Shown in pieces: positions 16,494-24,068 of a DNA stretch of 32,768 nucleotides (its first letter is position 1; the number at the start of each line of letters is the position of its first letter). The stretch covers positions 1-32,768 of the forward strand of contig MEMA01000009.1 in assembly GCA_001767835.1 (NCBI GenBank). Reading direction: 5' to 3'. The DNA comes from Alphaproteobacteria bacterium GWC2_42_16 (lineage in GTDB: Bacteria > Pseudomonadota > Alphaproteobacteria > UBA9655). The notes below the pieces were generated by a model. That model saw only the letters and a program-made list of their open reading frames with translations, was not told the origin of the DNA and did not search any database. The position numbers and the translations under genes were made by a program.

Positions 16494-17347
16494 ATCCCAA
16501 ATCACTTATTGTTTTTGCCATCCCTGCTCTTGTGATCATAGGGGTTTTGTTTGGCTCTGTTTTTGTGGTCCAGCAAACGCAACAGACTCTGGTCCTAGAG
16601 TTCGGAAAACTAGTCAGGGTTATCAAGTCTCCGGGACTTTACTTTAAAATTCCTTTCATCCAAGACGTACGAAGTTATGACACGCGAATTCTTGATTTCG
16701 ATCTTTCCTCAATTGCCGCTACGCTTGCAGACCAAAAACGCCTTTTGGTGGATACTTTTGCCCGCTATCGTATTGTTGACCCCACCCTTTTCTACCGCAC
16801 TGTTTTCAATGAAACTGGGGCTGAACAACGCTTGCGTATTTTAAACCAGTCCATTGCCCTTGGCGTTTTAGGTAAAGTCACCTTAACAGACGTTTTATCT
16901 CCAAAAAGAGAGGCAATTTCAAAAGATATCCGCAACCAAATGAATGTGGCAGCAAAAGCCTTTGGCATAGAGGTTGTTGATTTGCAGTTGCGTCGCACGG
17001 ATTTACCGGCTCAAAACAGCGAAGCGATCTTTAATCGAATGATCAGTGAGCGGAATCAAGAAGCCCAAGAGTTCCGATCTCAAGGAGATGAAATTGCTCA
17101 AGAAATCAAAGCAACCGCCGATAAGGAAAGGACAATTATCCTTGCAGAGGCAAACAAACAGTCTGAAATCATTCGTGGGCAAGGCGACGCGTATGTCACG
17201 GAAAAGGCAGCAAAAATCTACGGGAAGGATCCCCAATTCTATGATTTTTATCGATCTTTAAATGCCTATAAAGCGGCCTTGAAAGATGACACAACAACAT
17301 TTATTCTATCACCAAAAGAGAGTTTTTTTAAGTATATGCATCGCTAA
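16490..17347 (+). CDS. hflC: FtsH protease regulator HflC
   Basis: 285 aa, usual length. A membrane helix at about residues 5-26 is followed by VVQQTQQTLVLEFGKLVRVI, the band 7 start, and then DTRILDFDLSSIAATLADQKRLLVD, which is close to the HflC consensus. RNQMNVAAKAFGIEVVDLQLRRTDLP and MISERNQEAQEFRSQGDEIAQEIKA are the typical C-terminal SPFH and helical segments, and YRSLNAYKAAL is the conserved tail. Partner of HflK in the FtsH-enclosing complex. Translation is coupled through the ATGA overlap. The TAA stop sits within the ribosome-binding site of degP, 15 bp before its start. Confidence 0.95.
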   Translation: MNPKSLIVFAIPALVIIGVLFGSVFVVQQTQQTLVLEFGKLVRVIKSPGLYFKIPFIQDVRSYDTRILDFDLSSIAATLADQKRLLVDTFARYRIVDPTLFYRTVFNETGAEQRLRILNQSIALGVLGKVTLTDVLSPKREAISKDIRNQMNVAAKAFGIEVVDLQLRRTDLPAQNSEAIFNRMISERNQEAQEFRSQGDEIAQEIKATADKERTIILAEANKQSEIIRGQGDAYVTEKAAKIYGKDPQFYDFYRSLNAYKAALKDDTTTFILSPKESFFKYMHR

Positions 17348-17362
17348 GGAGTTTAATCAGTA

Positions 17363-18853
17363 ATGTCAGTAAAGTCATATCTTAAAGGCGTTTTATTAAG
17401 CCTTTTCTTTTCTTATTCCGCCCTTGCCGTAGACCAAGCTCAAGGAGTTCAAAATTTAAATGGGAGTTTTGCAAACCTTGTTGAACCCCTTTTGCCGGCG
17501 GTTGTAAACATCTCAACCACAACAGTAGTTCGTGGGCGAACAGACCTGGGATCACCGTCTTTGGATATGCAAATTCCCAAAGGATCTCCTTTGGAAGACT
17601 TTTTCAAGGATTTCCTAGATCATATGCATCCTGAAGGTCCTCGCAACACAGTCGCTCTAGGCTCCGGCTTTATCGTTGATGCAGAAGGATACATTGTAAC
17701 AAATAACCATGTTGTAGCAGATGCAGATCAAATTACGGTTACCCTTAGTGACAACACAGAACTTAAGGCAACGCTCGTTGGGCGGGATCGCAGGACGGAT
17801 ATTGCCCTTTTAAAGGTTAAATCCGATAAAAAGCTTCCCTTTGTCCAATGGGGAGATTCAGAAAAAATCCGTACTGGTGATCGCATCATAGCGATTGGAA
17901 ACCCCTTTGGTCTTGGAGGAACGGTAACCTCTGGAATTGTTTCTCATTTGGGGCGCGACATAGCGGAGGCAACCGGCTCTGATGACATTGTTGAGGGCTA
18001 TATTCAAACAGATGCCTCCATTAACTTAGGCAACTCAGGTGGTCCCATGTTTGATATGCAAGGGAAAGTCGTTGGAGTTAACACCGCTATTTTTACGGCC
18101 ACAGGGGCAAGTGTTGGGATTGGTTTTGCAATTCCATCGAATATTGCTAAAAAAGTGGTACAACAAATTCGCCAGTATGGTCGCACCAAGCGAGGATGGA
18201 TTGGCGTTCATATTCAAGCCATTACAGAAGATATCGCCGAAAGCCTAGGATTAAAGGACCTTAAAGGTGCTCTTGTGGGCAATGTTGTGAAAGACGGCCC
18301 CGCAGCAAAGGCAAAACTACAAACAGGCGATATTATCCTTAAAGTAGGCAATCAAGAGGTTAAAGACATCCGCAGCGTGCCAAGGCTCGTTGGAAACCTT
18401 TCTGTAGGCACGGATGCCACTTTGACAATTTGGAGAAGAGGAAAAATACTCACCGTTCCTGTTCGAATTGGAGAATATGAAGAAGCGGAAGAGACTGGTG
18501 TTATTTCGTCCCCTGAAAGCGGAAAGGACGTTCCTAAAGGTGTCGAACTTCATGGTATGACCCTGCAACCCTTAACAGATGCCATTCGCCAACGTTTCTC
18601 AATTTCAAATGACATCCAAGGTGTTCTCGTCGTCGATGTTAAGAGCAAAAGTTCTGCAGCAGAAAAAGGCGTCCGCCCTGGAGATATCATCGTTGAAATT
18701 AGCCAAGAAGGGGTCAAAACGCCTCAGGAAGTCGTTGATAACTTAAAAAAGGCAGAAAAAGAAAATCGGAAATCTGCTCTTCTTTTGATTAATCGCGATG
18801 GCGAGTCGAGGTATATTTCAATCAAATTAACTTCTGAGGGAAATTCTCATTAG
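17363..18853 (+). CDS. degP: Periplasmic Do/HtrA-family serine protease with two PDZ domains
   Basis: 496 aa. Signal peptide MSVKSYLKGVLLSLFFSYSA with cleavage near LA-VDQ. The trypsin-like domain has the full triad: His116 (TNNHVVADAD), Asp146 (RRTDIALLKV) and Ser225 (NLGNSGGPM). The first PDZ begins about residue 275 (RGWIGVHIQAITEDIAESLG) and the second about 395 (GVELHGMTLQPL), both with a carboxylate-binding loop region. This is the DegP/DegQ/MucD layout: an ATP-independent protease-chaperone degrading misfolded envelope proteins. Placement directly after hflKC, with AAGGAG overlapping the hflC stop, is common in Alphaproteobacteria and links inner-membrane and periplasmic quality control. 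The exact symbol (degP, degQ or mucD) is not decided by sequence. Confidence 0.94.
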   Translation: MSVKSYLKGVLLSLFFSYSALAVDQAQGVQNLNGSFANLVEPLLPAVVNISTTTVVRGRTDLGSPSLDMQIPKGSPLEDFFKDFLDHMHPEGPRNTVALGSGFIVDAEGYIVTNNHVVADADQITVTLSDNTELKATLVGRDRRTDIALLKVKSDKKLPFVQWGDSEKIRTGDRIIAIGNPFGLGGTVTSGIVSHLGRDIAEATGSDDIVEGYIQTDASINLGNSGGPMFDMQGKVVGVNTAIFTATGASVGIGFAIPSNIAKKVVQQIRQYGRTKRGWIGVHIQAITEDIAESLGLKDLKGALVGNVVKDGPAAKAKLQTGDIILKVGNQEVKDIRSVPRLVGNLSVGTDATLTIWRRGKILTVPVRIGEYEEAEETGVISSPESGKDVPKGVELHGMTLQPLTDAIRQRFSISNDIQGVLVVDVKSKSSAAEKGVRPGDIIVEISQEGVKTPQEVVDNLKKAEKENRKSALLLINRDGESRYISIKLTSEGNSH

Positions 18854-18907
18854 GCGTAGGCATCTCACGCTAGAGGTGCTTAAGCATTAAGCAATAGAGA
18901 TGAGAAC

Positions 18908-19654
18908 ATGCATACTAAAGCCATAAAAACAACGCCTATTGAAGCCAACCATTCTCTGACGGCTCTTTTAGATGAGTACGTTCCTCCTTTAAAGGAAGGA
19001 ACGATTTTGGCTATTTCCTCTAAAGTTGTGAGCCTTTGTGAGGGGCGCATTGTCTCGCATGAAAAGGCCTCAAGCAAATATCCTCTCATTCAACAAGAGG
19101 CTGATGCTATTCTAGAGGCCTCTTCCAATCCCTATGACCTCTATCTTACGCTGATTCATGGAATTCTTATCCCTTCGGCAGGGGTCGATGAATCCAATTG
19201 TCGGGAGAATCACGTCCTTTACCCACAGGATCCTCAACGCTCTGCAAATCAAATTTGGGAATATTTGCGTGAACGAGACGAGCTCATACACGTTGGTGTT
19301 ATCCTTACTGACAGCCGCTCCACCCCCCTTCGTCGAGGTGTGCTAGGCTTTGCCCTCAGTTGGTGTGGTTTTAATCCTTTGAGAAGCTATGTTGGGAAAC
19401 CTGATATTTACGGGAAAGATCTCCGCACAACGCAAATGAATTGTGTGGACGCTCTAGCAGCTTCTGCTGTGTTAGTCATGGGAGAAGGAGCCGAACAAAC
19501 TCCTATTGTTCTCCTTACCGATGTTCCTAGCATTGAATTTCTCGTGCGCCCTCCTCTCGAAGAGGAAACTAATTATTTCAAGGTTCCTATGAAGGAGGAC
19601 CTTTATGCCCCTCTTCTCCAAAGTGCGAAATGGATTCACCGCATCCCATCATAA
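18908..19654 (+). CDS. CofE-like coenzyme F420-0:gamma-glutamyl ligase family protein
   Basis: 248 aa, about the length of CofE. The family pattern is visible: ILAISSKVVSLCEGRIV (about 34-50), LIHGILIPSAGVDESNC, DPQRSANQIW, VGVILTDSRSTPLRRGVLGFAL and a late AASAVLVMGEGAEQTPIVLL. CofE enzymes add gamma-linked glutamates to F420-0 with GTP; related proteins occur in bacteria that make no F420, where a folate-linked or unknown ligase role is assumed. None of the other F420 genes is in this window. The fingerprint TDSRSTPLRRG departs from the usual TD..GRPWR.G, so substrate and activity are open. It follows degP by 54 bp on the same strand and may be in its transcript. Convergent with the SCO1 gene, 6 bp apart. 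Confidence 0.75.
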   Translation: MHTKAIKTTPIEANHSLTALLDEYVPPLKEGTILAISSKVVSLCEGRIVSHEKASSKYPLIQQEADAILEASSNPYDLYLTLIHGILIPSAGVDESNCRENHVLYPQDPQRSANQIWEYLRERDELIHVGVILTDSRSTPLRRGVLGFALSWCGFNPLRSYVGKPDIYGKDLRTTQMNCVDALAASAVLVMGEGAEQTPIVLLTDVPSIEFLVRPPLEEETNYFKVPMKEDLYAPLLQSAKWIHRIPS

Positions 19655-19660
19655 AGTGAA

Positions 19661-20299
19661 CTACTTCCCTGTTTTAAGATAGTGATTGATTCGTTTGACC
19701 ATCTCTTCCGGTGGGGTTGTGTGATCAAAATGGGCAACAAACTTTCCGTTCCGATCCATTAAGTAAATCAAAGAGGAGTGAGCCATCAAATAGTGCTCTT
19801 CACCCCGATCTTTAGACGTACGAGCAGCATAGACAAGGTAGTTTTTTACAGCCTGGTTAACCTCCTCAGTTGAGCCGGTTAATAAAACAAAGTCCTTATG
19901 AAAGTTTTGCGCATAAGTCTTCAGATGGTCTACTGTATCTCGCTTGGGGTCAAAAGAGATAAATACTGGCTGAATTTTCTGGCCTCCTCCCAATTGATTC
20001 AAGGCGTTTGTCATATTGTAAAGGGCCGTCGGGCATATATCCGGGCAATAGGTGTAGCCAAAATAGACCAACATGGGCTTGCCCTTAAAATCAGCCTCAG
20101 TGCGAACCACACCATATTGATCAACAAGTCTAAACGGCCCCCCAATTGTGGGAAGCCCTTCTAATGGAGCTTCAATCTCTTTTGACAAAGCAACAGTGTG
20201 AGAAGATTTTTGAGCTTGAATAATGCCCAAAATACCAAAGAGTAGAAGACTAAAACTAATCGCACCAACGGTCCATAAGTTACGCCGCCTTCGCTCCAT
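19661..20299 (-). CDS. SCO1/SenC-family copper chaperone / thiol-disulfide protein
   Basis: 212 aa. One N-terminal membrane anchor (about residues 9-29, preceded by four Arg, giving a periplasmic domain) and a thioredoxin-like fold. The copper ligands are complete: CPDIC (Cys85, Cys89) in YFGYTYCPDICP and His174 in LMAHSSLIYLMD. SFDPKRDT and a TGS.EE segment are also family-typical. SCO proteins deliver copper to, or reduce, the CuA site of cytochrome c oxidase, so an aerobic respiratory chain is implied. The ATG has GGAGGA just upstream. It stands alone with a divergent amine oxidase gene upstream; no oxidase genes are in the window. Confidence 0.93.
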   Translation of the reverse strand: MERRRRNLWTVGAISFSLLLFGILGIIQAQKSSHTVALSKEIEAPLEGLPTIGGPFRLVDQYGVVRTEADFKGKPMLVYFGYTYCPDICPTALYNMTNALNQLGGGQKIQPVFISFDPKRDTVDHLKTYAQNFHKDFVLLTGSTEEVNQAVKNYLVYAARTSKDRGEEHYLMAHSSLIYLMDRNGKFVAHFDHTTPPEEMVKRINHYLKTGK

Positions 20300-20443
20300 A
20301 GATCCTCCTCGATTTGATTCAAGAGAAGTATACCATGGGTAAAAAAAACTTAAAGAAGGATATTAGCCCAAAATCCTTTGTTGACAATTTCGTCTCAATT
20401 ACCTAAATGTAAAGTAAAGCTTTTTCATTGGAGTTTAAATCTT

Positions 20444-21934
20444 ATGCGTTTTTATAGTTTTCTTATAATATCCTCTTTTTATACTTGTATGTCTTTGCTG
20501 AGTTCGAATCCCAGCATAGCTATGGGCGCGGATGAGGACGTTCAGCATACGCCCGTTGCCATTGTGGGGGGTGGCCTTGCAGGATTGTCAGCGGCTTTAA
20601 CGTTGGAAGAAGCTGGACAAGATTATGCTCTCTTTGAAGCTAGACCAAGGTTAGGCGGACGGGTTTATAGTGAAACCGTTGGGGGAACCGTCTTTAATAT
20701 GGGTGGCCAATGGATTGATCCAGAACACACAAATATGCAAAAATTGGCAAAGGAGCTTCACATGACATTAAAAGAAGAGCCCCTAACAGGTCCTATTTAC
20801 ATAAAAGTTGGAGAAAGAGAACAAACTCTGAATCAAAGCATTTCTATGCTAGAGTCAATTGTTTCAAAAATCAAACCCGTAGAAAAAGAAGCAACAAAAG
20901 GAAAAATTCTTCCAGGGACGTCCCTACAGCAAGTTTTGCCCCGTACCCTTTTTTCTGATGGTGAGAGAAGTTTGCTTCATACTTACCTTATAGCAGAATA
21001 TGGACTTTCTGAGGACGAATTAAACGCTTACGTTGTTTCTTATCTAAAAAAAGAATTAAACAACTTTTTAAAGCTCTTTAAATGTAAAGCAATGTATGTT
21101 CCTTCACTTGTTCCTCAGCTTGCCGGTGCCTATGAATATCGTGTTCAAGAAGGAATGACCCCGATGATTGAGGCCATTGCTCACCGTTTAACACCCTCAA
21201 GAATTCGTACAGAGCATGAATTAATAAGTATTTCTAAAGACGCGACGGGGAAATTTCATTTGCATTTTAAAGGTGAAGGGCGAGGTGAGGTTGTTGCTGA
21301 TGTTGTCATTATGACCATGCCTTTTAGTGTTCTTCGCTCTTTTGATGATTTGGCAAGCCTTGGCTTGCCTGATCTTACAACGAGGGCTATTAAAAACCTT
21401 TCCTATGGCAACAATACCATAGTTAGAGTCAGTGGAAAAATAAAACCTGATTTGCGGGATTATATTCACGGGAACATAGGGGCCATTTCGTCGACTCCTG
21501 TGTCAGGTCCAGGACTTTCGATTTACACGGGCGCGGAAGTAGCTGATTCCTTAACACAAGAAACAGCTTTTCCTCTAGTGGATTCAGTTCTAGGAGATCT
21601 GGAGGCCATATTCTCTTCTTCGTCTTCTTCGTCTTCTTCGTCTTCTTCGTCTTCTTCGTCTTCAGCACCATCACCTACCCCCAGATTTTTAGTTAAAAAC
21701 TGGAAAGAGGATCCTTTTGCCAGAGGCAGTTATTCAACGTTTGGTCTTCATGGCGATGAGTTAAACCTATCAAGTATTCTTCCCGACTTTAAAGGTTTCC
21801 GCCAATTTGCTGAACCTGTTGGGCTTTTCATGTTCGCTGGAGAACACACACAACTGGAAGAAGGTTATATGGAAAGCGCTGTTCGGTCAGGACAAATGGT
21901 TGCTGAATATTGCCTTCGTCATCCCAAGAAGTAA
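20444..21934 (+). CDS. Exported flavin amine oxidase-like protein with a poly-Ser insertion
   Basis: 496 aa. The Rossmann FAD motif is VAIVGGGLAGLSAALTLEEA (38-57), followed by EARPRLGGRVYSE and GGQWIDPEHTN, and the C-terminal FAD motif FMFAGEHTQLEEGYMESAVR with SG, as in monoamine oxidases. The frame runs back to a TTG at 20378, but ATG 20444 is chosen because GGAG is spaced 10 nt from it. It gives a Sec-type signal peptide (MRFYSFLIISSFYTCMSLLS, then SNPSIA). No twin-Arg motif is seen, unusual for an exported flavoprotein, since FAD is generally bound before Tat export. Residues 391-407 are 17 consecutive Ser encoded by a minisatellite. Substrate (amine, amino acid or other) is unknown. Confidence 0.82.
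   Translation: MRFYSFLIISSFYTCMSLLSSNPSIAMGADEDVQHTPVAIVGGGLAGLSAALTLEEAGQDYALFEARPRLGGRVYSETVGGTVFNMGGQWIDPEHTNMQKLAKELHMTLKEEPLTGPIYIKVGEREQTLNQSISMLESIVSKIKPVEKEATKGKILPGTSLQQVLPRTLFSDGERSLLHTYLIAEYGLSEDELNAYVVSYLKKELNNFLKLFKCKAMYVPSLVPQLAGAYEYRVQEGMTPMIEAIAHRLTPSRIRTEHELISISKDATGKFHLHFKGEGRGEVVADVVIMTMPFSVLRSFDDLASLGLPDLTTRAIKNLSYGNNTIVRVSGKIKPDLRDYIHGNIGAISSTPVSGPGLSIYTGAEVADSLTQETAFPLVDSVLGDLEAIFSSSSSSSSSSSSSSSSSAPSPTPRFLVKNWKEDPFARGSYSTFGLHGDELNLSSILPDFKGFRQFAEPVGLFMFAGEHTQLEEGYMESAVRSGQMVAEYCLRHPKK
21614..21658 (+). repeat. (TCTTCTTCG)5 minisatellite encoding poly-Ser
   Basis: Five perfect 9-bp units inside the amine oxidase gene, read as Ser codons TCT TCT TCG; two more Ser codons follow. 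Copy-number changes would keep the frame and only alter the length of the Ser linker. The perfect unit identity suggests recent slippage. Confidence 0.93.
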
Positions 21935-22031
21935 ATGCATACTAAGGGGGGCCAGGAACCTAATGACTACTATCTAACTTCTCTTTCAAAAGTCTATTTA
22001 ACCTCAGTTTGGATAAGGATGAATTTTTTTA

Positions 22032-22071
22032 CGTCATTGCGAGGAGGAACAAAGTTCCGACGAAGTAATCT
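22032..22071 (+). repeat. REP-like repeat copy 1 (direct)
   Basis: Begins GTCATTGCGAGGAGG and ends CGACGAAGTAATCTAG, with an internal hairpin GGAAC-AAA-GTTCC. Copy 2 follows in inverse orientation 43 bp downstream, making a REPIN-like doublet. Confidence 0.75.
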
Positions 22072-22115
22072 AGTATAGCGTTTTCATAAAACTATTACAT
22101 TCAGCACATTTAAAT

Positions 22116-22156
22116 CTGGATTGCTTCCCACCCGCTATGCTCGTGGTCGCAATGAC
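22116..22156 (-). repeat. REP-like repeat copy 2 (inverted)
   Basis: Reverse complement begins GTCATTGCGACCACGAGC and ends GGGAAGCAATCCAG. Its core (GACCxCGAGCxTAGCGxGTGGGAAGC) is nearly the same as copy 6 at 30540, defining a second subfamily. Confidence 0.75.
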
Positions 22157-22165
22157 AAAAAAACA

Positions 22166-22203
22166 ACGTCTTTGCGAGGAGCTAAAAGCTCCAGCAATCC
22201 AGA
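22166..22203 (+). repeat. REP-like repeat copy 3 (direct), overlapping the 3' end of the GIY-YIG gene
   Basis: CGTCTTTGCGAGGAGCT-AAA-AGCTCCAGCAATCCAGA with a 6-bp hairpin stem GGAGCT/AGCTCC. On the minus strand it encodes the last residues LDCWSF and the TAG stop of the nuclease gene. Confidence 0.72.
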
Positions 22204-22490
22204 CGAAGGAGAGGCTCATACAAATCTTGCCATTGAGGATTTATAGATTCAATAAGTCTCAATTTTTGTTTTCTTGATCCTCCCTTTAATTGCTTCTCCC
22301 GCAAAATAGCATGTTCCATATCATAAAATAGTTCATAATAAACAAGCATCTTACATCTATAACGATCAGTAAACCCTTTGGTAATTCCATTTTTATGTTG
22401 GTAAACACGCTGAATAAGGTTAGAAGTGACTCCTGTATAAAGAGTTCCATTACGTTTGGAGGCCATAATGTAAATAGCGGGCTGTTTCAT
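22182..22490 (-). CDS. Small GIY-YIG family endonuclease
   Basis: 102 aa, one GIY-YIG domain of the UvrC N-terminal/UPF0213 kind. AIYIMASKRNGTLYTGVTSN carries the two-strand motif (IY...YTG in place of GIY-YIG), with the conserved Arg in IQRVYQH (about Arg28), a GFTDRY segment, and the metal-binding Glu65 in AILREKQLKGG. NPQWQDLY is the usual family end. After it come six residues (LDCWSF) and a stop that belong to repeat copy 3, so the native stop has been replaced by the repeat. The ATG at 22490 lies 8 bp from repeat copy 4 and no ribosome-binding site is visible between them. Stand-alone members have no settled biological role; mobility or DNA repair is possible. All catalytic residues seem present. 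Confidence 0.85.
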   Translation of the reverse strand: MKQPAIYIMASKRNGTLYTGVTSNLIQRVYQHKNGITKGFTDRYRCKMLVYYELFYDMEHAILREKQLKGGSRKQKLRLIESINPQWQDLYEPLLRLDCWSF

Positions 22491-22498
22491 TTATATTT

Positions 22499-22534
22499 TC
22501 TGGATTGCTTCGTCACTTCGTTCCTCGCAATGAC
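22499..22534 (-). repeat. REP-like repeat copy 4 (inverted), just upstream of the GIY-YIG gene
   Basis: Reverse complement CGTCATTGCGAGGAACGAAG...GAAGCAATCCAGA. Lies 8 bp before the start codon of the nuclease gene and pairs with copy 3 as terminal inverted repeats. Confidence 0.75.
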
Positions 22535-22586
22535 GATATCGCATTGTTTTTAAAAGAAAAAATGGTTCCCTTATCCAAAACTCAGG

Positions 22587-24068
22587 TTAATTACGGTCTA
22601 GCTTCCCTTTCAAAAGCTTATTCACCGCCTCAGGGCTCGCTTTGCCTTGGGTTTCTTTCATGACTTGGCCTACGAAAAAGCCAAAGAGCTTATCTTTTCC
22701 CGCTTTATAGTCTTCGACCATCTTTGGGTTATCCTTGAGGACATTCTCAATGACAGAAAGAATGGCCCCCTCATCAGAGACTTGCTTTAAACCATGTTCC
22801 TCTATCAATGCGGAAGCTTCATTCCCTGTCTCCCACATGCGTGCAAAGACATCCTTTGCAATTTTCCCTGAAATGACACCTTCAACAATTTGATCAATTA
22901 ATCCTGCAAGATTAGCCGCAGGAATAGGACACTTCTCAAGGGTTTTATCCTCTCGATTTAAGGCACCAAAAACCTCCCCAATCAACCAGTTGGCCAAAAG
23001 CTTAACGGATTTGGGCTCCCGTGATTTCAAAGCTTTGACGGCCTCTTCGAAGTATGCCGCTGTTTCTGTTTCCCCAACAATGATGGAGGCATCATAGGCT
23101 TGAAGCCCATGCTCTTTCATCAGACGGGCTTTTTTTGCGTCCGGAAGCTCTGGCATAGATTTGCGAATCTTTTCAACCCAGGATGCTTCTAAAAGCAAAG
23201 GAGGAAGATCTGGGTCTGGGAAATAGCGGTAATCATGGGCGTGCTCCTTGGTCCGCATGGGGCGTGTTGTCCCCTTGGCTGAGTCAAAAAGCCGCGTTTC
23301 TTGAATAATTTCTCCTCCCTCCTCTAAAATCGCAACTTGCCGCTCCGCCTCATAATCAATGGCTTGGGCTAAGAACTTGATAGAGTTTACATTTTTGATT
23401 TCAGCCCGCGTTCCAAAAGAACTCCCAGGTTTGCGAACGGACACGTTCACATCCACCCGCATGCTACCCTGATCCATGTTGCCATCACAAGTACCTAAGC
23501 AGCGAACAATGGAACGTAACTTTCGCACATAGGCTGCCGCCTCCTCAGAGCTACGCATATCGGGCTCTGACACGATCTCCATTAACGCCACGCCACAGCG
23601 GTTGAGATCAATATAAGAATTCTCAGCATGCTGGTCGTGGATACTTTTGCCTGCATCTTGTTCAAGGTGAAGGCGTGTGATCCCAATCCGCCGTGTTGAA
23701 CCATCCTCAAGTTCAATATCCAAGTATCCTTTTCCCACGATGGGCTGACTGTTTTGGGAAATCTGATAGCCCGCAGGAAGATCAGCATAAAAATAATTCT
23801 TCCGATCAAAAACAGAACGCAAGTTAATTTCACCATTAATCCCCAATCCTGTCCGAATGGCTTGCTCCACACAAATCTCGTTAATGACAGGCAGCATGCC
23901 TGGCATGGCAGCATCTACAAAGGAGACTTGAGTATTGGGTTCAGCACCAAAGGTTGTTGAAGCGCTAGAGAAAAGCTTGGCCTTTGAAACAACCTGGGCG
24001 TGGACTTCAAGCCCAATCACAAGCTCCCATGGGCCTGTCGTTCCTTCATAAAAATAACGATTTGTCAT
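22587..24068 (-). CDS. gatB: Aspartyl/glutamyl-tRNA amidotransferase subunit B
   Basis: 493 aa. The GatB cradle domain starts with [20 protein letters not shown] and [11 protein letters not shown], followed by [18 protein letters not shown] and [13 protein letters not shown]. Later [14 protein letters not shown] is conserved, and the C-terminal YqeY-like tail ([20 protein letters not shown]) that binds tRNA is intact. With GatA and GatC it turns mischarged Glu-tRNAGln and/or Asp-tRNAAsn into the amidated forms using ATP and Gln. Its ATG overlaps the gatA stop by 4 bp (ATGA). Last gene of gatC-gatA-gatB. Confidence 0.97.
   Translation of the reverse strand: MTNRYFYEGTTGPWELVIGLEVHAQVVSKAKLFSSASTTFGAEPNTQVSFVDAAMPGMLPVINEICVEQAIRTGLGINGEINLRSVFDRKNYFYADLPAGYQISQNSQPIVGKGYLDIELEDGSTRRIGITRLHLEQDAGKSIHDQHAENSYIDLNRCGVALMEIVSEPDMRSSEEAAAYVRKLRSIVRCLGTCDGNMDQGSMRVDVNVSVRKPGSSFGTRAEIKNVNSIKFLAQAIDYEAERQVAILEEGGEIIQETRLFDSAKGTTRPMRTKEHAHDYRYFPDPDLPPLLLEASWVEKIRKSMPELPDAKKARLMKEHGLQAYDASIIVGETETAAYFEEAVKALKSREPKSVKLLANWLIGEVFGALNREDKTLEKCPIPAANLAGLIDQIVEGVISGKIAKDVFARMWETGNEASALIEEHGLKQVSDEGAILSVIENVLKDNPKMVEDYKAGKDKLFGFFVGQVMKETQGKASPEAVNKLLKGKLDRN

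Noticed and set aside
18878-18892. Short palindrome GCTTAA-GCA-TTAAGC after degP
   Set aside because: No T run follows and the stem is AT-rich, so terminator activity is doubtful; the next gene follows closely.
20378-20443. TTG start for the amine oxidase gene
   Set aside because: It would place 22 polar residues before the signal peptide and has no RBS, whereas ATG 20444 has GGAG at a good distance.
21429-21674. Minus-strand frame with repeated Lys-Lys-Thr residues
   Set aside because: It is the reverse reading of the TCTTCTTCG minisatellite inside the amine oxidase gene; conserved FAD motifs prove the plus-strand frame.
22032-22534. Could the repeated GTCATTGCGAGG sequences be a CRISPR array?
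   Set aside because: Spacing and orientation are irregular (inverted copies, a gene between), copies are diverged and hairpin-forming, and no cas gene is near; REP-like elements fit better.
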